Part shown: positions 26,721-38,800 of the stretch, piece by piece
Layout: each line of letters starts with the position of its first letter
How positions within the stretch are numbered: the stretch's first letter is position 1
NCBI GenBank assembly: GCA_014526335.1
Contig: JACTAT010000113.1
Span: 1 to 64,000, forward strand
Length of the DNA: 64,000 nucleotides
From: Chrysaora quinquecirrha
Taxonomy: Eukaryota > Cnidaria > Scyphozoa > Semaeostomeae > Pelagiidae
Direction: 5' to 3'
Made by a program: the position numbers and the translations under genes
The notes under the pieces: model-generated
Told to the model about the DNA's origin: nothing
Databases searched by the model: none
Seen by the model: only the letters and a program-made list of their open reading frames with translations

Positions 26721-28318
26721 ATGGCAGCTGTTGAAGTGAAGAAAAGAGATTACAACGTTATTTCAGGAGAAACACACACGATGGAAGCGGGAAAAGGTGG
26801 CGCAATCACTTCCCAACCATCTGCAACTTCAGGAATTGAAAATTATATCATCGATTTAGATGCTCAACAAGTAGCAAGTACGTGCTAATTTTTCATGCTC
26901 CATTTTAAAAAAGGGCCTAAATTTGGGCAACGCCCCAACATTTTGCTAACTATCTAGACTAATATTTCGCCTTTCTTATGTTCAATACCTATAGGTTAAT
27001 TTTTATTTGTATTCTGTATAAATGAGTGTTATTTTGTCGAGTTCTTTATGAAGCTATTTCATTTGCCGATTTTTTAACGTTTTTTTCTAGGTTGTCCATA
27101 AATGTCAAATAGTTTATTTAATGGGTTTGTCGGTTTGCCCCCAGGAAAATGATATGATGTGACATATGAAATCCAAGTGTGTATCCAGCATGGTGCCCAG
27201 TATCAGATAGAGGGGCAAAAGTGTTCATTTTGCAAACCCAAGCCCTGTTGTACCAGGGCGAATTTGGCCAATTTTCTGCACGTAAGATTGCGCCAAAATA
27301 TACCTAGGGGCTCAGTGCAGAGGAAACCCTTTGTGTCATAGATCTTCCCAAAATATGATCCCGAATTCACCGCAGCTGTTGTAGAGTGCGATGATCAATG
27401 GTCATTCTGAAATGTGTAACGTGGCAAATTTTCACAAAACTGTATGGCCAACTCTTGAAGTCAGATTACACGCTTTTTTTTATAAGGAACCATTTTATAA
27501 GGAACCTACATGTAGAAGGCCCGAAAATTTAAAGAACTTATACTACTAGAGAGAAAATAACTAAAGAACTTTTTTATTGTTGAATAGTTTTATCACTGCA
27601 AATAATCAAGAATTAGAAAGCTGGTTCCATTCATTTGCAGTCGAAAATCACATAAATTGTACGTTAAGCATGTATCAAATGTTTCCTTGAGTAGTTTCGA
27701 GCTTTGCTCGCATGCAAGTGTCTCTCTTTTATTGTTAAGACCACTGTATGTGCAGTTAAAATTAAGGAACTATTAAGGAACTTTTTGAACTACAATTGCC
27801 TCAAAAGAGATCCAAAAATAAGGAACTTTAAGAACTAGGCCATGAGGTAGGTTCCTTATAAAAAAAAGCGTGTATCTCATGTTTCGTTGCAACAGCTACC
27901 CCCCTTATCAGGGACATATATTTGCAGCGAATATTTGTGGTTTTTGAGTACCCCAAGCAGAAAACCTCAAAAACTATTTGATTGATTCTTATTATGTTTG
28001 CTTGAAAGGATGGACCCCAGAAGAGGTTATCAACAACTTTGTTGAAAGAGTTGGACTTGGTTATTTGAATGAAGTTTTCTTAGCAAATAAGATTACTGGA
28101 AGAGCACTGATGCTGCTTAATGAGGTATGAACAATTTCTGATAGATCATGTGACAAATTTTGTTGATGATGGTTATAATGATAATGACTGTGCTTAGGGT
28201 GATAATGATTATAATGATGACAATGGTAAAGATGATGCTAATGATGATACTGGTTATGCTTATGGTGATGGTGATAATGATGGGAATGATAAAGATATTG
28301 ATGATGATTACAGCAATA

Positions 28319-28365
<47 letters not shown>

Positions 28366-28447
28366 ATGATGGTGATGGTGGTGATGATGGTAGTGATGAT
28401 GATGGTGGTGATGATGGTAGTGATGATGATGGTGGTGATGATGATGG

Positions 28448-28496
<49 letters not shown>

Positions 28497-28599
28497 GATG
28501 ATGACGATGATGATGATGATGATGATGAGGATGATATGATGAAGATGATGATGGTGATGATGATGGTGATGGTGGTGATGGTGGTGATGATGATGGTGG

Positions 28600-28663
<64 letters not shown>

Positions 28664-31600
28664 AATGATGATGATGATGATGATGATGATGATATGATGG
28701 TGATGATGATGATGATATGATGATGATGGTGGTGATGATGGTAGTGATGATGATGGTGGTGATAATGATGATGATGATGATGATGAGGATGATATGATGA
28801 TGATGATGATGGTGATGATGATAGTGATGATGATGGTGGTGGTGGTGATAATGATGGCTGTGGTGGTGGTGATAATGGTTTTGATGATGATGGTCATGCA
28901 TATCATATCCTCATTATCATAATTATTTTTATCATCAACAGAGCATCATTCATCATCATCATCATCAAGATCAAAACATCATAACTATCATAATCATCAA
29001 TGCCATCATCATCACCATTGTAATCAATACCATTATCAACAGCTTAATTGCCATCATGATCATGATGGTAAATTGTATTCATCATTGACACAATCATCAT
29101 CAATCATTATCATCATCATCCCTGTAATCATCTTGGTAATAGCATTTCTTACATAACAATGACCTTTCCTTCCAAGCATTCCTTGTAATATATCATTGTT
29201 GTTTCTGCTATAATCGTGATCGTGATGATTTTGATGACAAACAATTCATTGTCTTTCAATTACTAGATAATAATAATAATAATAATAATAAAATTTACAT
29301 TTTTATAGCGCGCATGCAAATAATAAATCATCTATCTATGGCGCTTCACAATGACTAAAGTAAAAGTTCCTGGTTTAAAATCACAATTAATTAAAAGTCC
29401 TCTACTTGTTAAAAATGTGTCTTACGAAGTTTTGTTCAGTTAAAAGCGATATTAAAAAAATACGTTTTCAATTTTTTCTTAAAAATATCTAAGCTAGGAG
29501 AAGTTTTGATACTGTCTGGCAGTTTGTTCCAAAGTCGGGGAGCACAGACTGAGAAGGCTCTGTCTCCATAATTCTTTAGTTTTGATCGTTGTTCCTGCAG
29601 ATTGAAGCCATTCATAGATCGTAATGAATACTTTGATTTCTTCACCTCGAGTAGATCACCTATATATCCTGGTGCTTGATCGTGTAATGATTTAAAAACC
29701 ATGAACTGATTAACAAGTGATCAATTTGATTTATTTGATTAATGTCTCTATTTTACAGGGTCATTTGAAAGAGATGGGTATTCAAGCAATTGGAGACAGG
29801 GTTTACATGTTGGATATGATTGGTCTTTTGAAGAAAAAGAAGAAAGAGCTTGACACAAGTGCTGCATTGTGGAGTGGGGAAACTCCTGCACCAGGATGTG
29901 GTAAGTATTTTATCATAAAGGTAAATGAACATTTGGTAAATGAATATTTTTTAATAGTATTGAATATTATTCACGTTTAAGTACAATACACCTTTTCAAC
30001 TAAGGGCCTCGTTTTCAAAAAAAATTAAAACTGTGTCACAACATAGGCGACATTCGTACGAGCATGCGCTTTAGATTACTTGACTCATCCAAAAAAGCGC
30101 CTGGGCCCGAGTTTTGGCGGGAGGTTTCAGAAAAATCTTGATCGTGTAAACATGGAAAAAGCATGAGCACTAGAAGAGAGATTGATTTATACTGGCCTAT
30201 GCTGTAATTTGACAACCTACCAGAAAGAGAAACATAGACAGAAAGGACAGCAGAGATAGAAAGACAAAAAAGTAAGATAAAGTGTTATTGAATAAAACTT
30301 AGAAAACACAGGTAGGTTGTCACAAATTACAGCTTAGGCCAGTGATCACTCTCTGTGACTGTGTTTCGCTTCCTTAACGGTTTTAAACCAAAATCATTCC
30401 ACAAATATGTTTCACTGCCATATTTTCCTTATTTTACTGATTTAATAACGAATGTACTATAATATCAAGAAATTTTTTGTCTTCCACAACTTTTGAAAAG
30501 GATTTTTCTCAAGTTTGTCTGTTTAAAGGGCACCATGGTGACACCTATTGCAGATATGCAATAGCAGTTTGCAAGAGCAGAGAACTTTAAGAAAAAAATC
30601 GATTCTTTACAAATAAATTACTAATTAACGAATCAGCTTTTGAATATTTCAATATTAAACAAAAAGTGCAATATTACAACCCAGTTGCAACGAAATTTCT
30701 TGAGCTGAAAAGTTACCATGAAATGAATTTATAAAAAAGAATCAATTGTTGTTGATGTTTTTGAAAAGATATTCACAGAAACATTTCACTCTGAATGGTG
30801 ACTGTCTATTGTTTTCAAATATCAAACAAAAAAAATGGAATAAAATTTGTTGAAGTAGAGCAATTTTAACCAAAAAAAAACAAAATATATTTTCCATATT
30901 AGCTGAAGGGATTCTAATTTCAGTACAAAGTGCACACTATAACTTCTCTCAACATGACACCCATTCAATTCTAAAATATCTTTCAGCATTAATCCAGCAT
31001 CAGGACAGCCATATCTTCTGTATCTAATAGTGCTAAAAATTTAGGCAATGTGTTGTTCTATGTTTCAATTAGCTCACAATAGTCTGAAATGCTTAGCTTG
31101 TTGGGTTAGCTAGTAATGCATGCCCCTTGATAGCAGGTCCAATAACAAGTGCTCTCATGCACTGAGTATTGGATTTCACAGACACAAAAGATCTTGTATC
31201 TTTTTCCAACCATGAAATAGGTAGTAGTGATGATTTATAAAAAGGAGCAAACATCATTTTGAATGCAAATGAAGATGCAGGGATCCTGAATCTGAAATTC
31301 AAAGGAGGTATATACAGTGTTACAGGAAAAGTCAAATAAAATCTCTAAGTTGCACGACATTCATATAAGTCATCTGCTCAGTGGAAGCAGCAGTAAAACA
31401 AATATGGAAAAAAATCCCTGCTAGTTATGTGACAATTTTCTTTCATAACTAGCAGGGACTTCTCTCGAGTGATAAAGCACTAGAGCTAGTACGCAACTTT
31501 AGTTGCATTTTTCAAGTAAAACCCAGTGGTTGTTCAAAATAGTTTGAAATCATATTAAAATAAAGGTGGGTGGGTTGTAAAATGCTAGAATTGTTTGGTA

Positions 31601-34600
31601 ACATCATCTCGATTTTCTCAATCCTTGATGCAAACTGTTGTTACAATGCCTCCAGTGATATAGCACTAGAGCTAGTACGCAACTTTAGTTGCATTTTTTC
31701 AAGTAAAACCCAGTGGTTGTTCAAAATAGTTTGAAATCATATTAAAATAAAGGTGGGTGGGTTGTAAAATGCTAGAATTGTTTGGTAACATCATCTCGAT
31801 TTTTCTCAATCCTTGATGCAAACTGTTGTTACAATGCCTCCAGTGATAGAGCACTAGAGCTAGTATGCAACTTTAGTTGCATTTTTTTCTAAGTAAAACC
31901 CAGTGGTTGTTCAAAATAGTTTGAAATCATATTAAAATAAAGGTGGGTGGGTTGTAAAATGCTAGAATTGTTTGGTAACATCATCTCGATTTTTCTCAAT
32001 CCTTGATGCAAACTGTTGTTACAATGCCTCCAGTGATATAGCACTAGAGCTAGTACGCAACTTTAGTTGCATTTTTTTCCAAGTAAAACCCAGTGGTTGT
32101 TCAAAATAGTTTGAAATCATATTAAAATAAAGGTGGGTGGGTTGTAAAATGCTAGAATTGTTTGGTAACATCATCTCGATTTTTCTCAATCCTTGATGCA
32201 AACTGTTGTTACAATGCCTCCAGTGATAGAGCACTAGAGCTAGTATGCAACTTTAGTTGCATTTTTTTCTAAGTAAAACCCAGTGGTTGTTCAAAATAGT
32301 TTGAAATCATATTAAAATAAAGGTGGGTGGGTTGTAAAATGCTAGAATTGTTTGGTAACATCATCTCAATGTTTCGTAGTCAGAGGTTGAGTTTTAGCAA
32401 TTTTGACTGTGCGCAGCCAGTAGAACACAGTAGCAAACAGTGGCCTAGGAGGTAAAGTACAGAGATAAATTGACGGCCTTTAACAGCAGATAATGCAGTG
32501 AAAGGCCAAAACATGTTTTACTTGTCTTGTCTGTCTTCTTTTGTATAAAGATTGGCGGCTTTCTCTGCAGCTCAACTGCCAATACAAAAAGATGATCACC
32601 ACACCGCCATTTTCCTCATCTTTGCTTACTTGCGCCGCCGGTGCAACTGGTCAGCAAATACGAATGTCGCCTATGTTCTGTGTCACAGAAGCATTTCCAC
32701 ATCAGATTGGAATTCAGTATATTCGTTTTAGTGCTTCGGCAAAATTTTTCGCTTCTAATCCTTACGATGTTGGTTTTATAGCGATTTAAAGTTTGAAAAG
32801 TTATAAGGGATTTGACCGTGAAAAATGGCTGAGGGTGTAAAATTTCACCCCTAGCGATTTTTCACGGACAAATCCTTCATAGATTTTCAAACTTTTCGTC
32901 GCTATAAAATCACATCTTAAGGACAAGAAGCGTAAAAATTTGCCTCAACACTAAAATGAAGTTACTCAATCTGAGTCTCTAGTCAAAATTTTTGTACGAA
33001 CATTCGTGAATTTTGAAAACGAGGCTCTAAGTTGAAAAGGTGTTTTTGATTGGGCTTCTAGGGGACCTTTTATATTTTTTCTAATTTAATCATGTAATAT
33101 TTAGTTTTTGTTCATTTCTCTTTTCTCAGCTTATAGCAAAGGTCTCTGTCATTCCATTGGGCGTGCAATTTGCCCTTGCTGTGTGAACCGCACTTACTGG
33201 AAGGTAACAGCTCAAGGAGTATTCTACAGAGAAGTGCCTGCCTTCAGAAGATACTTTGGAACTGGTAAGAAAAGAAAAAGCAGTTTTATATTGTTTCTTA
33301 AACATTGAAATCTGTTGAACTTAAAATAGAGCAAACGTAGCTCATTCGTACTTGAAGCATAAGGCAGAGTCAGGAAAAATTTAAGGTCATCCGGCCATTG
33401 ACCGGAGGAGAGTAAGTAAGAATGAAGAAGAATCTCGTACCACACTCAAGTCACGCCTGTTTTCATTGCTATGTGAAGAAGAAAGTTGCGTTTCTGAGAA
33501 TTCTGGCCCCTTGGACGCTTTAGAATGGTAGTCACCGGTTATTGCTACAAGCCTTTGATATTTATTGAGACAAAGTTGTTGGAACGCTCCGTCTCCCATC
33601 ATCGGGCAATGAGAAATAAAGTTCTTCTCTTATTTATTGCTCTTATTCGGGTCGAAATGTTGTAAACAAAAAAACACTGACCTGGCCATACTTAGCTCAT
33701 TTGTACGTTAAGCATTTGGGCGGTAGAAGTGGCGTTTCTGAGAATCCAGGCCCCTTGTACGCACGTTAAATGATAATCACCGCTTGTCACGACAAGCCTT
33801 TAATGTCTATCGGGAAAACGTTTCGAGACAGCTCCGTCTCATATCATGGGGCAATGAGAAATTTTGTTCTTTTCCTATTTGTTGCATTGGTCGGATTGAA
33901 AAGGGTGTGAACCGTATCTCACATTGGTTGATGATGAAAGACGAAGGTCTTGGTCTCCCGAAACTTTCCTGTTGAAATATCAAAGACTTGTCATGATGAG
34001 CAATGACTAAAATCGTAGCTAAACTAGGAAACATGTCGTGCATGACATTTTATTCAGCATGTCTCCCAGGGTAGCTAAACATGCAATTGAGAAGCGAACA
34101 ACATGTCTGCCGAGTTGCGGAGACAAGAAATACCCTGACGAGAAATGCCCCATCTGTCGTGTCCCAGAAACACTTGCATGTCTCTCGCTAGAAATTATGT
34201 CACGCACTACAAAGTTTCTGAGGTGGCTGAACTGGGAGACATGGAGGGGACATGTCACGTGCCAAAATGTCGCGTGAGACATGTCTCTTTGTCTAGCCAG
34301 GCCTTCATACTTTGTCAGAACAGTAGACTTATTACACGAGTCGTACTATTCGCCAACAACAACCAACAATTACCCGAACAACCACAACAACAGGTTGCTG
34401 TATGTTGCTGTTGTTGTTAGAAGCTGTTTCCGAAAGAGTGGGAGGGAGGTAATAAGTCTATCAGAACAGCCTTGATAAAAGCAAAAATTTTACTCTTAAC
34501 TGGTTTAGAACTGTAGCTGGACAGATACTCTCTTAGAAACTATTCTCTAAAACCATTGAATCAGGGGTAAGGGAAATCAATAATGTTATTCTAAGGTTTC

Positions 34601-34893
34601 TTAAGAAGGGTTATTATTCTAATGTTATCGGGTTTTCTTTTATAGTTTCCACAGAGTATATGGACTTCAGATTCTTCAAGGACCTTGAATTGAAAGAAAG
34701 CTACATGTGTTGTTGTTGTTTCAAGCGGTATTCCCTTGAGATGTATGTTGAAGACAAAGATGCAAAGGCCAGTGAGCGTGACCCCGCCTCAGGAGCATTT
34801 CCTGCCCCGCATGTTCTTCTTCATCCAGAGGCCGCTCGTGTTGAGCAAATTGTTCGTAATGCCTGGACGCAAGCGAGGTTGGTTGCTGATTGA
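26721..34893 (+). CDS. SAM-domain protein with cysteine-rich, possibly PH-like C-terminal half (complete, 5 exons, 265 aa)
   Basis: Exons 26721-26877, 28009-28124, 29759-29900, 33130-33264 and 34646-34893 (stop TGA) have consistent phases and total 798 nt. The ATG is in good context (AAAAAATGG). Residues 1-52 are Ser/Thr-rich and disordered. Residues about 54-119 form a SAM domain (WTPEEVINNFVERVGL, then ITGRALMLLNEGHLKEMGI, then GDRVYMLDMIGLL). Residues about 139-265 carry ICPCCVNRTYWKVTAQGVFY, then EYMDFRFFKDLEL, a CCCCF cluster, YSLEMYVED, and an amphipathic end VEQIVRNAWTQARL. The strand-strand-strand-helix order resembles a small PH/GRAM-like fold; that is inference. The Cys clusters could be lipid-modified. 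I do not recognise a named orthologue. Function is unknown; SAM domains mediate oligomerisation. Confidence 0.85.
27479..27872. mobile_element. TA-flanked MITE with AAGGAAC subterminal repeats
   Basis: Inverted ends CACGCTTTTTTTTATAAGGA flanked by TA (27477-27478 and 27873-27874). AAGGAAC/AAAGAACT words repeat at both ends. 394 bp, no coding capacity, in intron 1 of the SAM gene. It parallels the element at 2751-3136. Confidence 0.82.
28160..29125. repeat. (GAT)n array facing an (ATC)n array
   Basis: Positions 28160-28890 are GAT/GGT-GAT rich on the + strand; 28905-29125 are ATC/TCA rich. The two halves are thus inverted and can pair imperfectly. Long His/Ser or Ile open frames on the minus strand are artefacts of the trinucleotide. 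Confidence 0.95.
29265..29712 (-). mobile_element. 5'-truncated CR1/L2-like LINE tail
   Basis: The minus-strand frame reads MVFKSLHDQAPGYIGDLL, then YSLRSMNGFNL, then YGDRAFSVCAPRLWNKLPDS and FKKKLKTYFF. GDRAFSVxAPxLWNxLPxxI is the diagnostic C-terminal signature of cnidarian/vertebrate L2/CR1-type LINEs. The 3' UTR (GCGCTATAAAAATGTAAATT) ends in a TTATTA microsatellite at 29271-29290, the usual tail. Confidence 0.88.
30199..30344. mobile_element. small nested TIR element
   Basis: ACTGGCCTATGCTGTAATTT plus GACAACCTACC is mirrored by GGTAGGTTGTCACAAATTAC plus AGCTTAGGCCAGT, around an AGAAAGACA-rich centre. Confidence 0.75.
31466..32370. repeat. five tandem copies of a 185-190-bp unit with dimeric organisation
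   Basis: GCACTAGAGCTAGTACGCAA starts copies at 31478, 31663, 31851, 32041 and 32231. Copies 3 and 5 share AGTATGC and TTCTAAG, and copies 2 and 4 share AGTACGC and ATATAGCAC, so a two-unit block was duplicated. The hairpin GCAACTTTAGTTGC occurs in each unit. Confidence 0.95.
32773..32907. repeat. long imperfect palindrome
   Basis: TATAGCGATTTAAAGTTTGA, AGTTATAAGGGATTTG and CGTGAAAAATGGCT are mirrored by AGCGATTTTTCACG, CAAATCCTTCATAGA and TCAAACTTTTCGTCGCTATA, around a short GGGTGTAAAATTTCACCC centre that is itself palindromic. Confidence 0.9.
33484..33908. repeat. diverged tandem duplication, about 245-bp offset
   Basis: GCGTTTCTGAGAAT, GGCCCCTTG(G/T)ACGC, AAGCCTTT, GCTCCGTCTC and GGGCAATGAGAAAT recur in the same order at 33490-33640 and 33733-33880. 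No coding capacity. Confidence 0.8.
34016..34302. mobile_element. ACATGTC-rich TIR element
   Basis: The left end TAGCTAAACTAGGAAACATG and the right end, inverted, TGGCTAGACAAAGAGACATG frame repeated AGACATG/ACATGTC words. Related sequence is at 15590-15745. Confidence 0.65.
34316..34473. repeat. fold-back element
   Basis: CAGAACAGTAGACTTATTAC pairs with GTAATAAGTCTATCAGAACA. Inside, AACAACAACCAACAA and CAACAACAG pair with GTTGCTGTTGTTGTT. Confidence 0.8.
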
Positions 34894-35046
34894 GACAACG
34901 CTGCGTTCGATTGAAACATTTTTTATGAATTTCTTCTTATTCTTAGTTTAAAATTTTCTATTTGCCTAAAATTTTTTGCTAGCCAAAAGCAAAAATATTG
35001 AAGTTTTCACTAAGCAATTTCTGGTTGTCGGGTAATGTTTTATGAA

Positions 35047-35330
35047 TTTGCCAAATGATCAAACATTGTTGGTCAACATTTGAGCTTCGTTTCAAGAGCA
35101 ATGTTTTTCCATAGTCATGGTTTTACCATTTACCCACGTCACATGTTCGAGAAGCACTCCCTAAACAGTGTTCTTAGAAAGAATTCTAAAACATTTTATG
35201 CTTATCACAACTAAAAAGTATTTGACGTTTAATGTTTTGCGACGTGGCCAAGGCGAGACATCTTGCTTGCAGCAAACTTCAACTGCCTTGCCTGGTTATA
35301 ACAAATACAATGTTTGATCGTTTGGCAGAT
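35047..35330. mobile_element. GTCAAACGATCAAACA-family element (copy 6)
   Basis: The left end TTGCCAAATGATCAAACATT continues GTTGGTCAACATTTG. The right end, inverted, is CTGCCAAACGATCAAACATT. Intervening GCGACGTGGCCAAGGCGAGA matches the family core. Located in the 3' flank of the SAM gene. Confidence 0.75.
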
Positions 35331-35602
35331 TCTTTCCTAGCATTAATTTGCCCAGTACTGAATTTTGGCTATCCAAGAGAAAAATGCGTGTAACTTGACC
35401 TTCGGGTCATCTTCTTTTTTTATGACTATGGTATAAATTACTAGTAGATTTTTTCCTAATTTTTATTTGTCATTGTAATTTGGCTGTCTGCTTAATTAAC
35501 TAGAATATAAACAGAGGATTAATCGGACGGTTTCTCAAAATTTTTGCCTTAAAATATAATTTTTCCTGGGTTATTTATCTTCCAAGTATTTTTTATAGTC
35601 AC

Positions 35603-35608
35603 AATAAA
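35603..35608 (+). terminator. candidate poly(A) signal AATAAA of the SAM gene
   Basis: This is the canonical hexamer I found in the 910-bp gap before TUBGCP5. It would give a 3' UTR of about 720 nt that includes the MITE at 35047-35330. Confidence 0.4.
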
Positions 35609-35804
35609 ATGACAACTCGGCTCTTATATTGTTTCTTTTTTCCTCAAGGTTTGACTAGCTCTAATGCTACCCTTTCTCCGATATTGTTTTGGAGCCCGCT
35701 CTCGGTTCGAAAACTCGCTGCGGTCTGCAGCCTCGTTTCGAATGCTCAAAACAGTGCATGTTATTCGAGAACAGCTGTGGTCCTGATAAACTTGCTCTGA
35801 AAAA

Positions 35805-38800
35805 ATGGCGCCGATTTCGTTGAAGAAGGGAGTTATTGACGAAATTACAGAAGAACTCATAACGAGCGTAACTGGTCTTGAAAAGGGAACAGAGAACTTT
35901 AAGTTATCTCTTGAATTTGCTCTTTCCAACTTTAGATTCCATAGATTTCTCGATGTTAACTCCTTTGATGTGAAAAGAAAGTTAGAAGGCCTTGCAGAAA
36001 AGTTTTCAATTCACTGTCAACATGACAAGGCGAAGAATTTAAATGAGCTAAAGGAGGGGTATTTAAATGCGCCGTTTTCTGCAAGTAAATACGCGAATAA
36101 CACCGAAGAGCATCATGGAATGTTGTCAGTACTGCTTAACCTGTCTCAAGCGCCAGTTTTCAAAGAGTTTTCTCCCACGAGGAAGAAGAAAGTTGCCCCA
36201 GAAGACACTGTAAATTGGACAGAATATTTGTTAGAGGGAGAAGAAAAACTAGAAATTGGGATCCAAATGAATGAAGAGCAGTTATCCGCCTTGGAGGAAA
36301 GTGATGATGATGACATTTCCATTGAAATGTCCGCAAAAGAAAGCATGGTATTAGAAGAACAGAATGTTGCATTTGGTGTTATATCAACATCAGTATCACA
36401 AATTCCTGAACCATTATCAGGTAAAGCCAGTTTAGTTTCATGCCAGTTTGGATTCTATGGCCCTGGTTGGAAATAGAAACTTTGTTGTGCACACAGAAGA
36501 ACTTCCGTTCTGCAATTTTGGCTAAAACAATAGAAAACAATAGCCCCTTTTGTTTTGAAAACAATATCCTTACCTGTCTTTAGAGTGTGTGAGTGGTGCA
36601 CCAGATTTTTTTTGCTCTAATCATTCTGTGCACCAATGCGTGTATGGTCAAACCTTGCTGCACTGAACCTATAAAACTGTTTGTACTGAGCTATGTACAG
36701 TCACCAGCTTTGAAGGAGCTGGATCATGCATGTGCTTTGAAGCAGCTGATTTCAATTTCCATGAGTGAGAGGATTTAATTGCACAAAACTAACCATTATT
36801 CTCAAAGAAATGACATCATCACATGAAAAATCTTAAGCATGATGTCATATCGCCTAAACCAACCCTAGACTTCTTCTAAGAGAAAAATTCATTCTAATTT
36901 TGGCTGTGCTATCTCAGATATGAGCTAAGATAAATAAGGGGAGGAAAATAAGCCCCACAGGTTGAGAATGTTCTGAAACTCTGAGTTGAAGATAGGGTTA
37001 ATTAAAGCAGCCTAGATCTGATTAAAAATCTGTTTTTTTTTTAGAAACCAAAGAACACCAGAATGATCTGAACTGGCTTCAGGAGAGTATCATTTCACAA
37101 TACTGGAAAGAAAATCAAGTATTCTTGCCTCAACTAGAAAGTGGGTATGACCAAAGCAGCTTTAATGCATTAGAGTCAAGTCAACAAATTCTGCAAACAT
37201 TCCAGACTGCCTCATTGAATACACAGATCATCAATAAGTTAACTGAAAAGGTGATTGTAAGAGAGACATTATGGATGCTGCAGGGTGTAGAAAGTACATT
37301 TGTTTATTTGTTTACCAATAAACAATACCAAGTACACAGTGGTATTACCATGGGACATACCAGTCAGGCATCTTTAAGAGGTATTCTGGAATCTTTTGCA
37401 GCTACTGGGACTAAGATCCAAGTATTAAAAAATTTCGTCAGAGAAACGTGTAACATCAAAAGTGCCAATCTAAAAACATTGGTAGCCTTGGGGTATTCAA
37501 TAAGTGGTTTTTTAAACAGAGTCAAAAGAGAACTTTCTGAGATAGAAGCTTGTATTGTGAAAGGATCTAAAGTGTATACATGCCTCACTCTAATGGAAGC
37601 AACTAAATGCATTACGAAAAATACTAAATTGGTCTACGAGCTGTTCAATGCATGCGTGACAAATGCTAAAGATTCTATGACGTCACCAGGAGAGTATATG
37701 GCGCATGTTATCAATACTCTCTACGAAGCTGTTTGTCGGTTAGATGAACACGGTTACGCATGCGTTAATCAGCTTGTTGTCATTCTACCAATATTTTTAG
37801 AGACGATTCGGCCATTCCTAACCGATCTCGGGAACTGGATTTCACTTGGAAAGCTGCCAGTCGTAAATGGTGGGGAATTTTTTATCGAGAAGAATTCGGA
37901 ACCGCCGCAGCATGATTCTGATACGTGGTATACAACGTTTCGTGTTAGATTGCCGAATAATGAAGGACGAAATGATGCTTTCGTGCCGAAATTTGTCGCA
38001 AAAGATGTAGAAAAGATTTTACTTGCGGGAAAGTCGCGCGGTTTATTGGAAGCGGCAACGCAGAATTCCGCGAAAGAACTTTATTCTCCGTTTGATGAAG
38101 AATTTTTGGAGAAGTTGTTTGAAAACCTTGGGTTCAAGACATTGAAGACCAATCGGCCTGATGACGAAATTTATGCTGAATCGAGAGAAATTCTGCTTTT
38201 AAACCATCAGTTTAACTTTCTACTTATCGATAATTTCCGCTGTGTGTTTCAAGCGGTTTACGAAAGAATCTGCTGCGTAAACAGCGTTGCTGATGCCGGT
38301 ACTAATACCTCGGAATCACTACATGATGTTTTGCAGTATAATGCGTCGCAATTCACTGAAGAATCGTCTTCGAGGCTCCTGATAATGCAAATCTTCGAAA
38401 ACACGTTACGAGAGCTTATCGATACTCGTTACGAGCAAGCTTCGAAATCACTTATTAACATGCTGAAATGTCGATACAATTTCGACTATCATATTTCCGT
38501 TATGAAAAATTTCTTTTTCATGGAAGCTGGTGACGTCATGAATATGTTTTACACCGAAATTTTTACGAAGATTCGAAACGGCGAAATTTGGCAAAATACG
38601 TCATATTTGACCAGTGTTTTACACGAGGCGCTATTTTTACGATTCCCGAAACTTGTCAAGACATTAACTGCTGGAGTTAAGCAAGCAGAATCAAGTAAAG
38701 TTACAAGACGAAGCGAAGATATTCAAGCTATTGATTCTGTTATTCTGCGATATCAAATTGAATGGCCGTTAACGATTATTTTCGATAAAAAAGTCGAAGA

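Larger units (their letters stand above)
29987..33042. mobile_element. 3-kb non-autonomous inverted-repeat element in SAM gene intron 3
   Basis: The left end ACACCTTTTCAACTAAGGGC is followed by CTCGTTTTCAAAA; the right end inverted is ACACCTTTTCAACTTAGAGC followed by CTCGTTTTCAAAA. Target duplications are not clear. The interior has no transposase frame but holds a smaller TIR element (30199-30344), five 188-bp tandem copies (31466-32370) and a long palindrome (32773-32907). Almost the whole intron 29901-33129 is this element. Confidence 0.75.

Noticed and set aside
28238..28906. Long His/Ser/Ile-rich open frames (222 and 197 codons, minus strand)
   Set aside because: Frames of the (ATC)n/(GAT)n array; three frames are open at once and composition is pure trinucleotide.
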